From Desulfurobacterium thermolithotrophum DSM 11699 (GTDB lineage: Bacteria > Aquificota > Aquificia > Desulfurobacteriales > Desulfurobacteriaceae), in assembly GCF_000191045.1 (NCBI RefSeq), contig NC_015185.1:688501-752500 (forward strand): a stretch of DNA of 64,000 nt, read 5' to 3'. Both the position numbers and the translations under genes were made by a program. The notes beneath the pieces are model-generated. The model did not search any database and was not told the DNA's origin. It saw only the letters and a program-made list of their open reading frames with translations. Below are positions 47,886-58,276 of the stretch, piece by piece (position 1 is the stretch's first letter; each line of letters opens with the position of its first letter).

Positions 47886-48149
47886 CATAAATTTTTATGA
47901 TTTTTTCTTATAATTATTTTTTTTATTTTTATTACAGAATAAATCTTCTGTTATATAGGGTTTTTGCAGTAAATTTAAATTTCTTCTATAGTTTGCTTAT
48001 AAATACACAATAAGTATAATAGAAAGGAACCGTTCTTTTTGGTTTTACTTTTTTAATTAAAAAATAGAGATGAAGTTTTTATAGGTCTTATTCAAGAGTT
48101 AAATAAGTTTTAGATTAAAGGATACAAAAGCTTGGAAAGAAAAGAAAGT
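47886..48149. other. AT-rich intergenic region upstream of the octaheme cytochrome gene
   Basis: No gene of convincing length on either strand. A plus-strand TATAAT (48015-48020) has a weak TTTGCT -35 17 bases upstream and is followed by a poor AACC..GGTT hairpin and T-rich stretch; a small RNA is possible but not supported. It may hold regulator sites for the cytochrome promoter; I see no clear operator palindrome. Confidence 0.4.
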
Positions 48150-48173
48150 TGAGGCGTAGCAAAAACTACGCCC
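48150..48173 (-). terminator. Hairpin terminator of the YeiH gene, containing its stop codon
   Basis: GGCGTAG (48153-48159) and CTACGCC (48166-48172) pair perfectly around CAAAAA. Read minus, the TAG stop codon of the gene lies in the 5' arm. A modest T-rich tail (TCAACTTTCTTTTC) follows, so efficiency may be moderate. Confidence 0.6.
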
Positions 48174-49203
48174 CAAGGCTCATAGCAAACTTTGTAATGA
48201 AATAACCACCAAAAATTAACCATAAGAACAAAACAAAAGCAAGATATATAGGTTTTAACCCTACTCCCTTGAATTTATCCATACTTGTTTCCATTCCGAG
48301 TGCTGTCATTGCCATAGTAAGAGCAAAAGTATCAAGAGCATTGATATAAGAAACTACTTTTTCTGGTAAAAGATGTAGAGAATTAAATCCTGCAACTGCA
48401 ATAAATCCTATTGCAAACCAAGGAATTGTTATCTTTGTTTTTTCATTACTTGCTAATGCTTTCCCAAGTTTTGGTAATAATAAGCTAAGGATTATTAAGA
48501 AAGGAGCTATTAGCATTACTCTAATCATTTTTACAATAATTGCATCTTTTGCTACCTCTGGTCCTATTGCATTTCCAGCAGCTACAACGTGTGCAACTTC
48601 ATGAACAGTTGCACCAATGTATACTCCCATAGTTTCAGGATCAAAATGTACATATCCTGCTTTATAAAGGAAAGGATAAAGAAACATAGCTATTGTTCCA
48701 AAAAGAACAACTGTAGAAACTGCTATTGCACTCTTATGCGCTTCAGCTTTTACCACAGGTTCAGTTGCTAACACAGCTGCAGCTCCGCAAATAGAACTTC
48801 CAGCACTTGTTAAGATAGAAGTATCTCTATCAAGTTTAAAGATTTTAGTTCCCAGTAGATAGCCTATGAAAAACGTAGAGAAAACAATGGAAACACTTGC
48901 AACTATTCCAGGAATTCCTACTGCTGCTATACTTTGAAAAGTTATTCTAAATCCATAGAAAACAATTGCTGCTCTTAAGAGTGTTTTTGTTGAAAAAATA
49001 ATGCCTGGAGTCCATGCTTCTGGAAGCTTATTTCTCAAAGTATTAGCGTAAAACATTCCAAGTACAATTCCTATAATTAAAGGACTTATACCAAGATGTG
49101 AAAAGAAAGGACATTGAGAAATGTACGTAGCTGCAATAGCGAATAGAGCAACAAACAGTATACCATTTAGCGTGTGAGCTCGATTTTCTTTACTAAAAGC
49201 CAT
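48166..49203 (-). CDS. YeiH/UPF0324 family putative sulfate exporter-like transporter
   Basis: 345-residue polytopic membrane protein with about ten helices. Family signatures: PLIIGIVLGMFYAN, IVFYGFRITFQSIAAVG, GTKIFKLDRDTSILTSAGSSICGAAAVLATEPVV, and GATVHEVAHVVAAGNAIG. The family (YeiH, PSE) has been linked to sulfate export or sulfonate metabolism, but the substrate is not certain. Start ATG follows AGGAGGCAGGG. Single-gene unit between two intergenic regions. Confidence 0.93.
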   Translation of the reverse strand: MAFSKENRAHTLNGILFVALFAIAATYISQCPFFSHLGISPLIIGIVLGMFYANTLRNKLPEAWTPGIIFSTKTLLRAAIVFYGFRITFQSIAAVGIPGIVASVSIVFSTFFIGYLLGTKIFKLDRDTSILTSAGSSICGAAAVLATEPVVKAEAHKSAIAVSTVVLFGTIAMFLYPFLYKAGYVHFDPETMGVYIGATVHEVAHVVAAGNAIGPEVAKDAIIVKMIRVMLIAPFLIILSLLLPKLGKALASNEKTKITIPWFAIGFIAVAGFNSLHLLPEKVVSYINALDTFALTMAMTALGMETSMDKFKGVGLKPIYLAFVLFLWLIFGGYFITKFAMSLGA

Positions 49204-49225
49204 TTTTTCCCTGCCTCCTGATTAA

Positions 49226-49255
49226 ATTATGGATACCTAAATTTGAATAATCCAA
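49226..49255 (-). promoter_or_regulatory. Promoter upstream of the YeiH gene
   Basis: Minus strand: TTGGAT (49250-49255), 18-bp spacer, CATAAT (49226-49231), about 23 bases before the start codon. Two -35 mismatches, one -10 mismatch. Confidence 0.5.
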
Positions 49256-49588
49256 TTCTAAGCGTCAAGCTTCTTATTTTATCTTTCTTATAAAGACTTA
49301 AGAAAGATATATATTAAAGATTAAATAAGATGTAGTCAAAAGCAAGGAGTACCCTAAAAACTTGGAACTTAGCTTTTTTCTTACTCATGAAAACGAAACA
49401 AGAATTTCAATCTATCTTAACAGATAAACTATGATACCCTTTGAAAAGAATACACTGATACAATTTTCAAAAAACTAATATTCTATAAATTTAACTTTCA
49501 GCTTCATAATATCTACTGATTTTATTTTTCCACTATCTTAATTGATATAATTTTATTTAATGATTATCCATAGGGGTTGATATTAGAC
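49256..49588. other. AT-rich intergenic region
   Basis: About 330 bases with no convincing gene. A TATAAT lies shortly before the dCMP deaminase (around 49545) without a clear -35. Direct or inverted repeats of note were not seen. Confidence 0.4.
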
Positions 49589-50044
49589 ATGCCAAGACCT
49601 TCTTGGGATGAATATTTTATGTCTATAGCCGAAATGGTTTCTACTCGTTCTACGTGTATTAGAAGAAAAGTTGGTGCTGTTCTTGTAAAAGACAAAAGAA
49701 TAATAGCAACCGGCTATAATGGTCCTCCATCTGGATTAAAACATCCTGAAGAAGTTGGATGTCTTAGAGAAAAGTTAAACATTCCTAGTGGAGAAAGACA
49801 CGAACTTTGCAGGGGGCTTCACGCAGAGCAAAATGCCATAATTCAAGCAGCACTTCATGGAGTTTTTACAAAAGGAAGTATTCTCTACTGTACTCACTGT
49901 CCTTGTTCTCTTTGTACAAAAATGCTCATAAATGCAGGTGTAGTGAAAGTTATCTACAAGGAAGGATATCCTGATCAGCTGGCTAAGGAATTAGCAGCAG
50001 AAGCTAACTTACCGATGATTCAGTTTAAAAAAGAAGAAGACTAA
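49589..50044 (+). CDS. dCMP deaminase family protein (ComEB-like)
   Basis: Zinc deaminase of ~151 residues that makes dUMP from dCMP. Zn sites: [14 protein letters not shown] (His-Ala-Glu) and [11 protein letters not shown] (PCxxC); [22 protein letters not shown] is the N-terminal signature. ATG at 49589 ([11 protein letters not shown]) is preferred to an upstream TTG that directly abuts the AGGGG site. Its stop codon overlaps that of murB on the other strand. Confidence 0.94.
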   Translation: MPRPSWDEYFMSIAEMVSTRSTCIRRKVGAVLVKDKRIIATGYNGPPSGLKHPEEVGCLREKLNIPSGERHELCRGLHAEQNAIIQAALHGVFTKGSILYCTHCPCSLCTKMLINAGVVKVIYKEGYPDQLAKELAAEANLPMIQFKKEED

Positions 50045-50868
50045 CGAGGAATTTTTACTTCTAATTCAAGTTCAACGTTGAATTTTTCTTTAACTCTTTC
50101 TTTTGCAATGGAAATAAGCTTCTTAAATTCTTCAAAACTTCCTTTTTCATTTATACAAAAGTTTGCGTGAATTTCAGAAAACTTTACTCCTCCAACTTTA
50201 AACCCTTTCATTCCTACAAGGTCTAAGAGTTTTCCTGCAGAATCTCCCAAAGGATTTTTAAAGGTCGAACCTGCAGTTTGTAGATAAAAAGGAGGTTGTT
50301 TAGAAAGTCGGAAAAATACAAACTTTTTTATTTTTTCTTTCACGTGATTATCTTTTTCTATTTTGAATTCTGTTTCTAAAACAACTCCCTTCTTTGGAAA
50401 GGGAGACTTTCTATAGGAAAAGCTTGAAAAATTTTTTAAAGTAGCAACTTCATAAGAATCTAAATCCAAGTAAACAACCTTTTCTAAAAAGTCCTTTATT
50501 TCTCTTCCAAATGCTCCTGCATTCTGAGCTACAAGTCCACCAACGGTTGCTCTTGGGATTCCTGCAAAGATTTCAAAAAGAGAAAAATTTTCTTTTATTT
50601 GTAGTTTTAGGACTTCAGAAAGAGAAACTCCTGCTCCTAAAATTATTGAGTTTCTTTTTATTTTGATTTTTTTAAACTTTCTAAGACTTACGATTTTGCT
50701 TTCTATTTTTTCTGGAAGAACCGTATTTGAACCACCACCAATTATGTAAACTTTTTCACTTTTTAAGATTGACTTAAGTTCTTCAAGATTTTCAGGAAAA
50801 TAAACGGGATAGACAGAACCTATCCCGATAGTTGTTAAAACGTGTGCAGGAAGTTTTTTAACTTCCAA
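50041..50868 (-). CDS. murB: UDP-N-acetylenolpyruvoylglucosamine reductase
   Basis: Peptidoglycan precursor enzyme (UDP-MurNAc synthesis), FAD and NADPH dependent. 275 residues: [43 protein letters not shown] and [10 protein letters not shown] (active-site Ser) are visible. Overlaps the end of pyrG by 11 bases. Confidence 0.95.
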   Translation of the reverse strand: MEVKKLPAHVLTTIGIGSVYPVYFPENLEELKSILKSEKVYIIGGGSNTVLPEKIESKIVSLRKFKKIKIKRNSIILGAGVSLSEVLKLQIKENFSLFEIFAGIPRATVGGLVAQNAGAFGREIKDFLEKVVYLDLDSYEVATLKNFSSFSYRKSPFPKKGVVLETEFKIEKDNHVKEKIKKFVFFRLSKQPPFYLQTAGSTFKNPLGDSAGKLLDLVGMKGFKVGGVKFSEIHANFCINEKGSFEEFKKLISIAKERVKEKFNVELELEVKIPR

Positions 50869-52477
50869 ATTGTTCCTCTAATTCTTTTGCTGCTTTTACA
50901 AAGCTTTTAAAGAGAGGATGAGGATTTCTTGGCCTTGATTTAAATTCTGGATGAAATTGAACTGCAACAAACCAAGGATGATCGTTTATTTCTACAATTT
51001 CTACTAATCTTCCATCAGGAGATGTTCCGGCAATTACAAGACCGGCTTTCTCAAGAACTTCTCTAAATTTGTTATTAAATTCGTATCTATGTCTATGTCT
51101 TTCAGAAATTTCATTTTCTTTATAGGCTTCATAGCTTAAAGTTCCCTCCTTCAAAACACAAGGATAGGCTCCAAGACGCATTGTTCCGCCTTTTTCTTTT
51201 ACTTTCTTTTGTTCTTCCATAAGATCTATAACAGGATAAGGAGTAGTTGAACTAAATTCTGAACTGTGAGCATCTTTAAGACCAGCAACATTTCTTGCAA
51301 ATTCTATAACTGCACATTGCATTCCAAGACATATTCCAAAAAATGGAATTTTATTTTCTCTTGCAAACTTAATGGCCTTTATCTTTCCTTCAACGCCTCT
51401 TTCCCCAAATCCACCAGGCACTAAAACTCCTGAAACATCTGATAGAAATTCTTCGGGTTCTTTTTCGTCTAATTCTTCTGCGTTTACCCATTTTATTTCT
51501 ACTTTTACATCATTTGCAGCACCAGCATGAACAAACGATTCTATTATGCTTTTGTAAGCATCAGGGAGCTCTATGTACTTTCCAACAACTGCTATTTTCA
51601 CTGTACCTTTAGAAGGTTTTTTCATTTTCTGAACGATATTTTTCCAGTCATCCAAGTTTGACTTTTGAGAAGCAGAAAGCTGTAGTTTTTCTATTATCAA
51701 TTCGTCAATTCTTTCTTTCTGAAGAACAAGAGGTACTTCGTAAATAGTTGACAAATCTTTAGCAGTTATAACTTCATGCTCTTTTAGATTTGCAAATAGA
51801 GCAATTTTCCTTTTTACACTTTGGGGAATAGAACGCTCTGCTCTGCACACAATTATGTCTGGTTGAATACCTATAGCTCTGAGCTCTTTAACAGAATGCT
51901 GAGTTGGTTTAGTTTTTAGCTCTCCTGCAGCTTTAACGTAAGGAACATAAGTAACATGAATGTATATTGCATTACTTTTTCCAACTTCCGCTCCAAGTTG
52001 TCTTATTGCTTCAAGAAAAGGTAACCCTTCTATATCTCCGACAGTTCCTCCGACCTCAACAATAACAACATCTACATCTGTAGACATTAATTGTTTAATT
52101 TTTTCTTTTATTAGATTTGTCACGTGAGGTATTACTTGAACTGTTCCTCCTAAAAATTCTCCTCTTCTCTCTTTTTGGATTATCTCCTGATAGATTTGGC
52201 CTGAAGTAATATTGTTGATTCTCTTCATGGTTGCTTTTGTAAACCTTTCATAATGACCAAGATCAAGGTCAGTCTCAGCACCGTCATCTGTAACGTAAAC
52301 TTCTCCATGCTGATAAGGATTCATAGTTCCTGCATCAACGTTTAAGTAAGGATCAAGCTTTTGAATAGTTACTTTAAATCCTCTACTTTCTAAAAGAGTT
52401 CCGATAGAAGAAGCAGTAATTCCTTTTCCTATAGAAGAGAGAACTCCTCCTGTAACAAAAATTAGCTTTGAAGCCAT
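50858..52477 (-). CDS. pyrG: CTP synthase
   Basis: Makes CTP from UTP and glutamine. 539 residues. Synthetase domain starts [14 protein letters not shown] with [39 protein letters not shown]; the glutamine amidotransferase domain has [16 protein letters not shown] and the His/Glu in FHPEF. The ATG overlaps the kdsB stop by one base. Confidence 0.98.
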   Translation of the reverse strand: MASKLIFVTGGVLSSIGKGITASSIGTLLESRGFKVTIQKLDPYLNVDAGTMNPYQHGEVYVTDDGAETDLDLGHYERFTKATMKRINNITSGQIYQEIIQKERRGEFLGGTVQVIPHVTNLIKEKIKQLMSTDVDVVIVEVGGTVGDIEGLPFLEAIRQLGAEVGKSNAIYIHVTYVPYVKAAGELKTKPTQHSVKELRAIGIQPDIIVCRAERSIPQSVKRKIALFANLKEHEVITAKDLSTIYEVPLVLQKERIDELIIEKLQLSASQKSNLDDWKNIVQKMKKPSKGTVKIAVVGKYIELPDAYKSIIESFVHAGAANDVKVEIKWVNAEELDEKEPEEFLSDVSGVLVPGGFGERGVEGKIKAIKFARENKIPFFGICLGMQCAVIEFARNVAGLKDAHSSEFSSTTPYPVIDLMEEQKKVKEKGGTMRLGAYPCVLKEGTLSYEAYKENEISERHRHRYEFNNKFREVLEKAGLVIAGTSPDGRLVEIVEINDHPWFVAVQFHPEFKSRPRNPHPLFKSFVKAAKELEEQFGS

Positions 52478-53205
52478 TAGACCTCTCCTCTTTCCAATTT
52501 TTCAGCAGCTTTTTTCAAATCTTCTTCTGTATCTATTCCAAAAGACCCTTCTGAAACTACAGATACATAAATCTTTTTTCCGTTTTCTATAATTCTAAGC
52601 TGTTCTAATTTCTCTATTCTTTCCAAAAAACCCTCATTCCATGAGACAAACTTTTGTAAAGAATTTTTTGTATAGCCATAAATTCCTATATGTTTCAAGT
52701 AGTTACCTATTTGAATTCTACCATCGCGAGGATAAGGAATTACATTCCTTGAAAAATAGATTGCATGGTTATGTTTATCAACTACAACTTTAACATTGTT
52801 TGGATTTAGTATCTCTTCTTCATTGTTAAATCTTACCGCGATAGTTGCGTATTCTTCTCCTTTCTGGAGAGCTCCCACGATGGGTAAAACATGGTCTGCT
52901 TTCACAAAGGGTTCATCTCCCTGGACATTTACTATGTACTCAAACTCAAGATCTTTAACAGCTTCAAAAATTCTATCTGTACCACTTGGATGAGAAGGAG
53001 ATGTCATTACAGCTTTAGCTCCAAATTTTTCAGCTATTTTCTTTACTCTTAAATCATCTGTTGCAACAAGAACGTTTTCTGTAATCTTAAGACATGACTC
53101 TACAACCCAAGCAATTAATGGCTTACCACAAAGAAGCCTTAAAGGTTTTTCAGGAAGTCTATTAGATTTTATTCTCGCAGGAATGGCAATAAGAAACTTC
53201 TTCAC
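52477..53205 (-). CDS. kdsB: 3-deoxy-manno-octulosonate cytidylyltransferase
   Basis: Activates Kdo as CMP-Kdo for lipopolysaccharide core synthesis. ~242 residues. [26 protein letters not shown] is the family opening; [12 protein letters not shown] and [15 protein letters not shown] follow. GTG at 53205 is preferred to an ATG 39 bases upstream because TTGGAGGAATA sits just before it and the earlier start would overlap purQ and add residues with no family match. Confidence 0.95.
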   Translation of the reverse strand: MKKFLIAIPARIKSNRLPEKPLRLLCGKPLIAWVVESCLKITENVLVATDDLRVKKIAEKFGAKAVMTSPSHPSGTDRIFEAVKDLEFEYIVNVQGDEPFVKADHVLPIVGALQKGEEYATIAVRFNNEEEILNPNNVKVVVDKHNHAIYFSRNVIPYPRDGRIQIGNYLKHIGIYGYTKNSLQKFVSWNEGFLERIEKLEQLRIIENGKKIYVSVVSEGSFGIDTEEDLKKAAEKLERGEV

Positions 53206-53236
53206 TATTCCTCCAAGGATCAGGGAAGAAAAACTT

Positions 53237-53929
53237 TTAAACAAGAACAGATTTAACTATTGATTCAAACATTCTGTATCCATCCACACTACCTAAGATT
53301 GCCTCAGAAGCTCTTTCAGGATGAGGCATCAATCCAAAAACATTTCCTCTTTTGTTACAGATACCAGCAATGTTATTAAGAGAGCCGTTTGGATTAAATT
53401 CTTCAGAAATAACTCCCTCTGGTGAGCAGTACCTTACGACTATTTGTCCATTTTCTTCTAATTCCTTTAGTGTTTCAGGAGTACAAGTATAGTTTCCTTC
53501 AGCGTGAGCTATAGGAATTCTTATAATTTCTCCTTTTTTATAAAGGTGGGTAAAAGGAATCTCGTTGTTTTCAACTTTTAAATAGACAAATTCACATATG
53601 AAGGATAACGTTTTATTGGGTAACATTGCTCCTGGCAAAAGACCTGCTTCTAATAGAATTTGAAATCCATTACAAATCCCCATTACAAGGCCACCTTTTT
53701 CTGCAAATTCACAGATAGCTTCTGTAACCGGAGAAAGTTTTGCCATCGCTCCAGCTCTTAAATAATCTCCATAAGAAAATCCCCCTGGAACAATAACACA
53801 ATCAATACCAGCTAAACTTTGCTCTTTATGCCATAGATACTTCACATCATGACCAAGAACTTTTTCAATAACCCATCCGATGTCTCTATCACAGTTACTC
53901 CCAGGATAAACAGGTATTCCAAATTTCAT
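53237..53929 (-). CDS. purQ: Phosphoribosylformylglycinamidine synthase subunit PurQ
   Basis: Glutaminase subunit of FGAM synthase in purine synthesis. 230 residues: [34 protein letters not shown] (nucleophile Cys) and GLMPHPERA (His-Glu). The start overlaps the purS stop by four bases. The PurL subunit is not in the window. Confidence 0.97.
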   Translation of the reverse strand: MKFGIPVYPGSNCDRDIGWVIEKVLGHDVKYLWHKEQSLAGIDCVIVPGGFSYGDYLRAGAMAKLSPVTEAICEFAEKGGLVMGICNGFQILLEAGLLPGAMLPNKTLSFICEFVYLKVENNEIPFTHLYKKGEIIRIPIAHAEGNYTCTPETLKELEENGQIVVRYCSPEGVISEEFNPNGSLNNIAGICNKRGNVFGLMPHPERASEAILGSVDGYRMFESIVKSVLV

Positions 53930-54186
53930 CTTTTCACCTCTTCTACTTCATAAGTATACTCTTCTATTACTGGATTTACTAAAAACTTCTTTGCCATTTC
54001 CTCTATTTCCCTTTTTACTTCTTCAGGAGAATCAGCTTCAATGTTCATTGTAATGTATTTACCAACTTTAACGTTCTTTACTTTTTCGAATCCTAAACTA
54101 TGAGCTGCCTTCTCTACTGCAATTCCCTGAGGGTCAAGAACTCCTTTTCTGTAAGTAATAAAAATTTTCACAAAGTAATTTGCCAT
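53926..54186 (-). CDS. purS: Phosphoribosylformylglycinamidine synthase subunit PurS
   Basis: Small bridging subunit of the three-part FGAM synthase. ~86 residues: [45 protein letters not shown] is diagnostic. ATG at 54186 follows AAAGGAGTGG; the longer frame from an upstream ATG lacks a ribosome site. First gene of purS-purQ-kdsB-pyrG-murB. Confidence 0.95.
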   Translation of the reverse strand: MANYFVKIFITYRKGVLDPQGIAVEKAAHSLGFEKVKNVKVGKYITMNIEADSPEEVKREIEEMAKKFLVNPVIEEYTYEVEEVKR

Positions 54187-54242
54187 TTTCCACTCCTTTA
54201 TGCATAATCTTTGGGGAAATTTTAGCAAACGGAGATTGAAGT

Positions 54243-54827
54243 TTGGCTCGTAAGAAGTGTAAAAGTTGTAGATTTGTGAAACTTTACTTTGTTGTAATTT
54301 TTGTTTCTTCTATAGTTGTAAGATTCTTTAAAGATTATTCCGCTGTAGTTAGTTTTTTCTTAATGGTTGGTATTCCTATATTACTTTTAAGAAAAACTCC
54401 AGAAGAATTAGGTTACAAAAACTTCCTTAAAGGTTTAAAGTGGGGTATTGGAACGTCTTTATTAATTCTTCCTGTTTATGCTCTACTTTGTAGCAATTTT
54501 GGAGAAATTAATACTCATTTTAAAAGTTTTTTAAGCATTATTCTTTTTTACTTTACAGTTGCTGTGGCAGAAGAAACATTTTTTAGAGGATATCTTTACT
54601 CGGAAATAGAAAATGAACCTCTCTTTGGCCCTATTTCTAAAGCAAACTTTGTATCAAGTTTTCTTTTTGCCATAGCTCACGTTCTTATTTACTACAATCC
54701 AATCATGTTTAAAGTCTTCTTTCCTTCTCTCGTTATGGGATATATTTATGAAAGAAGTAAGTCCATTGGAGCTCCTATAATCTTCCATTGGCTTTCTGAT
54801 ATTATTTACCAGTTTGTTAGATGTTAA
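54243..54827 (+). CDS. CPBP-family intramembrane metalloprotease (CAAX/Abi type)
   Basis: 194-residue polytopic protein with the CPBP signatures: AVAEETFFRGYLYSEI (EExxxR), FLFAIAHVLIYYNP (His of motif 2), and a final helix with IIFHWLSDIIYQF. The TTG start follows GGAG by nine bases. The family includes immunity and lipid-related proteases; the substrate here is unknown. Divergent from purS and upstream of mnmE. Confidence 0.82.
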   Translation: MARKKCKSCRFVKLYFVVIFVSSIVVRFFKDYSAVVSFFLMVGIPILLLRKTPEELGYKNFLKGLKWGIGTSLLILPVYALLCSNFGEINTHFKSFLSIILFYFTVAVAEETFFRGYLYSEIENEPLFGPISKANFVSSFLFAIAHVLIYYNPIMFKVFFPSLVMGYIYERSKSIGAPIIFHWLSDIIYQFVRC

Positions 54828-54873
54828 AAAAGACGTTTAGAAAAGAGTATCAAATGATAACAATGGAGGAACC

Positions 54874-56265
54874 GTGGATTATCTTTGGGAAGATACTATA
54901 GCAGCAATAGGAACTCCTATTGGAAAGGGTGCAATAGGAATAGTCAGAATTTCGGGAAAAGATTCTCTAAAAATTCTTAAAGAGATATTTAGAACCAAAG
55001 AGGGAAGTAAAAAAGAAAAATTTGAAAACCGAAAAATGCACTACGGTTTAGTAGTTGATAGATTCGAAGAACCAATAGATGAAGTTCTTGCGGTATACAT
55101 GAGAGCTCCTAAAACTTTTACTGGAGAGGATATCGTAGAAATCCATAGCCATGGAGGTATAGTCGTTGTAAGAAAAATATTAAGAGAAGTACTATCAAAG
55201 GGAGCAAGACTTGCAGAGCCTGGCGAATTTTCAATGAGAGCTTTTATAAATGGAAAAATAGATCTTGTTCAAGCTGAAGCAATAAACGAGCTTATTAATG
55301 CTACAAGTGAAGTTGGTGCAAAATTGGCACTTAAACAGCTTGAAGGTGCTCTTTCAAATAAAATAAAAGAATTAAGAGATAAACTTCTTGAAGTTAAAGC
55401 TTATATAGAAGCTGCAGTTGATTTTCCAGATGAAGAAATAGAAATATTTGAGACTGGACACATTAGAGAAAAAATACTTGAAATAGTAGAAAAAATAGAA
55501 AAATTGGTTTCAACTTATAAAGATGGAAAAGTTTTAAAAGAAGGAATAAAAGTAGCTATTGTTGGAAGACCCAATGTTGGGAAATCATCGCTTCTTAATG
55601 CTATCTTAAAGGAAGAAAGAGCTATTGTTACAGAGATTCCAGGAACAACACGAGATATTATCGAAGAAACGGTTACCTTAAAAGGAATTCCACTGAGGTT
55701 AATAGATACTGCCGGAATAAGAGAAGCTATAGATAAAGTAGAGCAAATAGGAATAGAAAGAACTATGAAAAGTTTAGAAGAAGCTGACGTAATTCTTTTT
55801 GTTATAGATGGTTCTATTGGTTTTACAGAAGAAGACAGAAAAATATCTAAAGTTCTTAAGAAAAAAGAAAATGTAATCCTCGTTATCAACAAAAAAGACC
55901 TTGGACTTAAACTTTCCTGCAGAGAATCTATAGATTGGAAAGAATGTGTTGAGCTTAGTGCAAAGAGTACAGAAGGAATAGACGAGCTTGGAGAAAAAAT
56001 AGTAAATCTTGTTCTTTTAGAACCTGAAACCATTTTAAAGGGAGAAGAACCACTATTAACAAACGAAAGGCACAGGGAACTTCTTGAATCTGCAAAAAAA
56101 TCTTTGTTAAAAGTGATAGATAGTCTTGACACAGGATTTGAATCTCCAGAGTTTATTTCAATGGATATAGATGAAGCTCTTTATTCACTTGGTAAAATTG
56201 TTGGGCAAGTTACAACTGAAGATATGCTTGATATAATTTTTTCAAAATTTTGTATAGGAAAGTAA
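54874..56265 (+). CDS. mnmE: tRNA modification GTPase MnmE
   Basis: GTPase that with MnmG makes (c)mnm5-U34 in tRNA. 463 residues: DTIAAIGTPIGKGAIGIVRISG (formyl-THF domain), FTGEDIVEIHSHGG, G1 GRPNVGKSSLLN, G3 IDTAGIRE, and C-terminal FCIGK. GTG start 3 bases after TGGAGGAACC. Followed by the M23 peptidase three bases later. Confidence 0.97.
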   Translation: MDYLWEDTIAAIGTPIGKGAIGIVRISGKDSLKILKEIFRTKEGSKKEKFENRKMHYGLVVDRFEEPIDEVLAVYMRAPKTFTGEDIVEIHSHGGIVVVRKILREVLSKGARLAEPGEFSMRAFINGKIDLVQAEAINELINATSEVGAKLALKQLEGALSNKIKELRDKLLEVKAYIEAAVDFPDEEIEIFETGHIREKILEIVEKIEKLVSTYKDGKVLKEGIKVAIVGRPNVGKSSLLNAILKEERAIVTEIPGTTRDIIEETVTLKGIPLRLIDTAGIREAIDKVEQIGIERTMKSLEEADVILFVIDGSIGFTEEDRKISKVLKKKENVILVINKKDLGLKLSCRESIDWKECVELSAKSTEGIDELGEKIVNLVLLEPETILKGEEPLLTNERHRELLESAKKSLLKVIDSLDTGFESPEFISMDIDEALYSLGKIVGQVTTEDMLDIIFSKFCIGK

Positions 56266-56268
56266 AAG

Positions 56269-57141
56269 TTGAAAGACTCGAAACTACAGGTTATTGTAAT
56301 TGACAGTGATGTAGAAAAACCAAAAAGATACAGAATTTCAAAAAAGAAAATCAAAGTTTTAGCTATTGCTTCCTTATTCTTTACTACAGTTCTTTTGATA
56401 TATACAAGTATTCTTACTTACAAATCGTATAGTTATTACAGCAAGACAGAGAAAGAAATTAAAGAGTTAAAAGAGGAACTTGCCCAGTATAAAAGTGAAA
56501 ATGGACAACTGAAAGTACAGTTAGCTAAGCTCAAAGACGAAAAAGAAAAAACTATAGAAGAATTAGCAAAGAGAATAGAAATTATAGATTCGATTATGAA
56601 GAAAGTAGGTATAAATGTTCTATCAACAAATAAAGAAGGTGAAGGTGGTCTTGCAATACCGATAGAAAAACTTCTTACCACTAATGAAAATATTGATTTA
56701 TCTCCAGTCATTCCAGATCTTGACTACATAATCCAAAACCTGAAAACAACTCCACTAGGTTACCCTACAGTAGGAAGAATAACTTCTGGATTTGGACTAC
56801 GGAGAAATCCAATTACGGGAAGGATAGAATTCCATCTTGGTGTTGATATTGCCAATACTTGGGGGACTCCTGTAAGAGCTTCAGCAGATGGTAAAGTTAT
56901 AAAAGCAGGTTGGTGCGGACTTATGGGTAAATGCATTGTTATAAAACATAATAAAGATTTTTCCACTTACTACGGTCATTTAGCGAAAATTTTTGTTAAA
57001 AAAGGAGAATATGTAGAAAAAGGGCAAATTATAGGAATAACAGGAAATAGCGGTAGAAGTACAGGCCCTCATCTTCACTATACAATTAAGTACAAAAATA
57101 AAATAGTCAATCCCATTGCTTATATGGAGGTTTCCCCATGA
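56269..57141 (+). CDS. Membrane-anchored M23 peptidase (MepM/NlpD-like)
   Basis: 290-residue peptidoglycan hydrolase or divisome activator. N-terminal membrane segment (VLAIASLFFTTVLLIYTSILTY), a coiled coil (residues ~60-110, EIKELKEELAQYKSENGQLKVQLAKLKDEKE), then LytM domain with FHLGVDIANTWGTPV, GHLAKIFVKKGEYVEKGQIIGITGNSGRSTGPHLHYTI (Zn ligands His, Asp, His). TTG start shortly after the mnmE stop. Its stop overlaps the bactofilin start, a pairing known from cell-shape systems. Confidence 0.92.
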   Translation: MKDSKLQVIVIDSDVEKPKRYRISKKKIKVLAIASLFFTTVLLIYTSILTYKSYSYYSKTEKEIKELKEELAQYKSENGQLKVQLAKLKDEKEKTIEELAKRIEIIDSIMKKVGINVLSTNKEGEGGLAIPIEKLLTTNENIDLSPVIPDLDYIIQNLKTTPLGYPTVGRITSGFGLRRNPITGRIEFHLGVDIANTWGTPVRASADGKVIKAGWCGLMGKCIVIKHNKDFSTYYGHLAKIFVKKGEYVEKGQIIGITGNSGRSTGPHLHYTIKYKNKIVNPIAYMEVSP

Positions 57142-57527
57142 TAGGAAAAAAGAAAGAAAGTAACGATTTAACGGAAATTAAAAGCATTTTAGCTGAAGGG
57201 TTAAAAATAGAAGGAAATGTCTGTGCAGAAGGAAAAATAAGGATTGATGGAGAGATTGTTGGGGATATAAAAGGTAATTACGTAATCCTTGGAGAAACTG
57301 CAAAAGTAAAAGGAAACATATTTGCAGAATCTATAATTATCATGGGAAATGTTGAAGGTAATATAAACTCTCATGAAGTAGAAATAAAAGCGTATGGAAG
57401 AGTAGAAGGAGATATAAATACTCAAAAGCTCTCTATAGAACCTGGAGCAAGTATTAACGGAGTCGTGAAATCTGGGAACTTTTACGAAAAAAGCGAGCTT
57501 AATTCTTCCACTGAAATAACAGAATAA
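57138..57527 (+). CDS. Bactofilin (polymer-forming cytoskeletal protein)
   Basis: 129-residue bactofilin with a central right-handed beta-helix of about six repeats (VCAEGKIRIDGEIVGDIKG, AKVKGNIFAESIIIMGNVEGN, GRVEGDINTQKLSIEPGASINGVV). Bactofilins polymerise without nucleotide and recruit cell-wall enzymes; the overlapping M23 gene is a likely partner. The 3' end overlaps the bioW 3' end on the other strand by 46 bases. Confidence 0.94.
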   Translation: MIGKKKESNDLTEIKSILAEGLKIEGNVCAEGKIRIDGEIVGDIKGNYVILGETAKVKGNIFAESIIIMGNVEGNINSHEVEIKAYGRVEGDINTQKLSIEPGASINGVVKSGNFYEKSELNSSTEITE

Positions 57528-58276
57528 CTTAAAAATCCTTTTGCAATAAAAGGCTCTTTTTCAAGATAGTTGATAAATTTTTCTACATCTATTTTTTCTT
57601 CTACAAAAATAGCTCTACCTCCTTTTGGTAATCCTTGAGGCTTAATGTTTTTTATACGAAAATAACCTTTTCCTTTTAAAGATAGATAACCTATTGTGTA
57701 ATCAGGATCATCAGAAACACATAGTTCTCCTAATACATTATTGAAATGCAAAATTTTTGTTGATAAAACAAGAGCTTCCTTAAAGTTTTCTGTATACCTA
57801 TCTTCTAATTTTTCCTTAAGAATACTAACCGTTTCTTTATCAACATCTAAGTAGGAAGCTCTAACTCCTCTATACTGGTTTGGTTCCAATCTTTTCCCAG
57901 ATGGAACTGCAACAATCATTGCTCCTCTCATTATTTGTCCATTTGGAGCTGGACCAGTAAGAAGTTTTTTGTAAACTTCAATTCCAAGCTCTAGAGGTAC
58001 CTTAGATAAGGAAAAAAGTTTTTTAAGGAGTTCTTTCACACTTTTGTAATCTGTAACTTCAAAAACAGGAAGAAGAGGAGAATAAACAGGATTTTTCTTC
58101 AATTCCTCTATCTTTAAATTGACAAAATCAGCTTTTCCCCTTGAGTGGTTAAGAGCTCTTTCTATAAGCTGAATTGCTACAGTTTTTAACTCTTCTTCTA
58201 AAACTATCCTTTCAGCTCCTGAAATATGTAATCCTTCTTTAGAGCTTCTCATCTTTACGCTGTAAAGTTTCTTCAT
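57482..58276 (-). CDS. bioW: 6-carboxyhexanoate-CoA ligase (pimeloyl-CoA synthetase)
   Basis: Activates pimelate for biotin synthesis. 264 residues, matching BioW: YSVKMRSSKEGLHISGAERIVLEEEL, ALNHSRGKADFVNLKIEEL, GAMIVAVPSGKRLEPNQYRGVRASYLDVD, and GKGYFRIKNIKPQGLPKGGRAIFVEE. The start overlaps the MscS gene by 38 bases, and no strong ribosome site is visible there. No other biotin genes are in the window. Confidence 0.94.
   Translation of the reverse strand: MKKLYSVKMRSSKEGLHISGAERIVLEEELKTVAIQLIERALNHSRGKADFVNLKIEELKKNPVYSPLLPVFEVTDYKSVKELLKKLFSLSKVPLELGIEVYKKLLTGPAPNGQIMRGAMIVAVPSGKRLEPNQYRGVRASYLDVDKETVSILKEKLEDRYTENFKEALVLSTKILHFNNVLGELCVSDDPDYTIGYLSLKGKGYFRIKNIKPQGLPKGGRAIFVEEKIDVEKFINYLEKEPFIAKGFLSYSVISVEELSSLFS

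Noticed and set aside
49256-49588. Small RNA or riboswitch in the intergenic region before the dCMP deaminase
   Set aside because: No GC-rich stems or terminator-like hairpins stand out.
55515-56132. Minus-strand ORF of 205 codons inside mnmE
   Set aside because: Ser/Ile/Leu-rich reverse frame of a conserved gene, no ribosome site.
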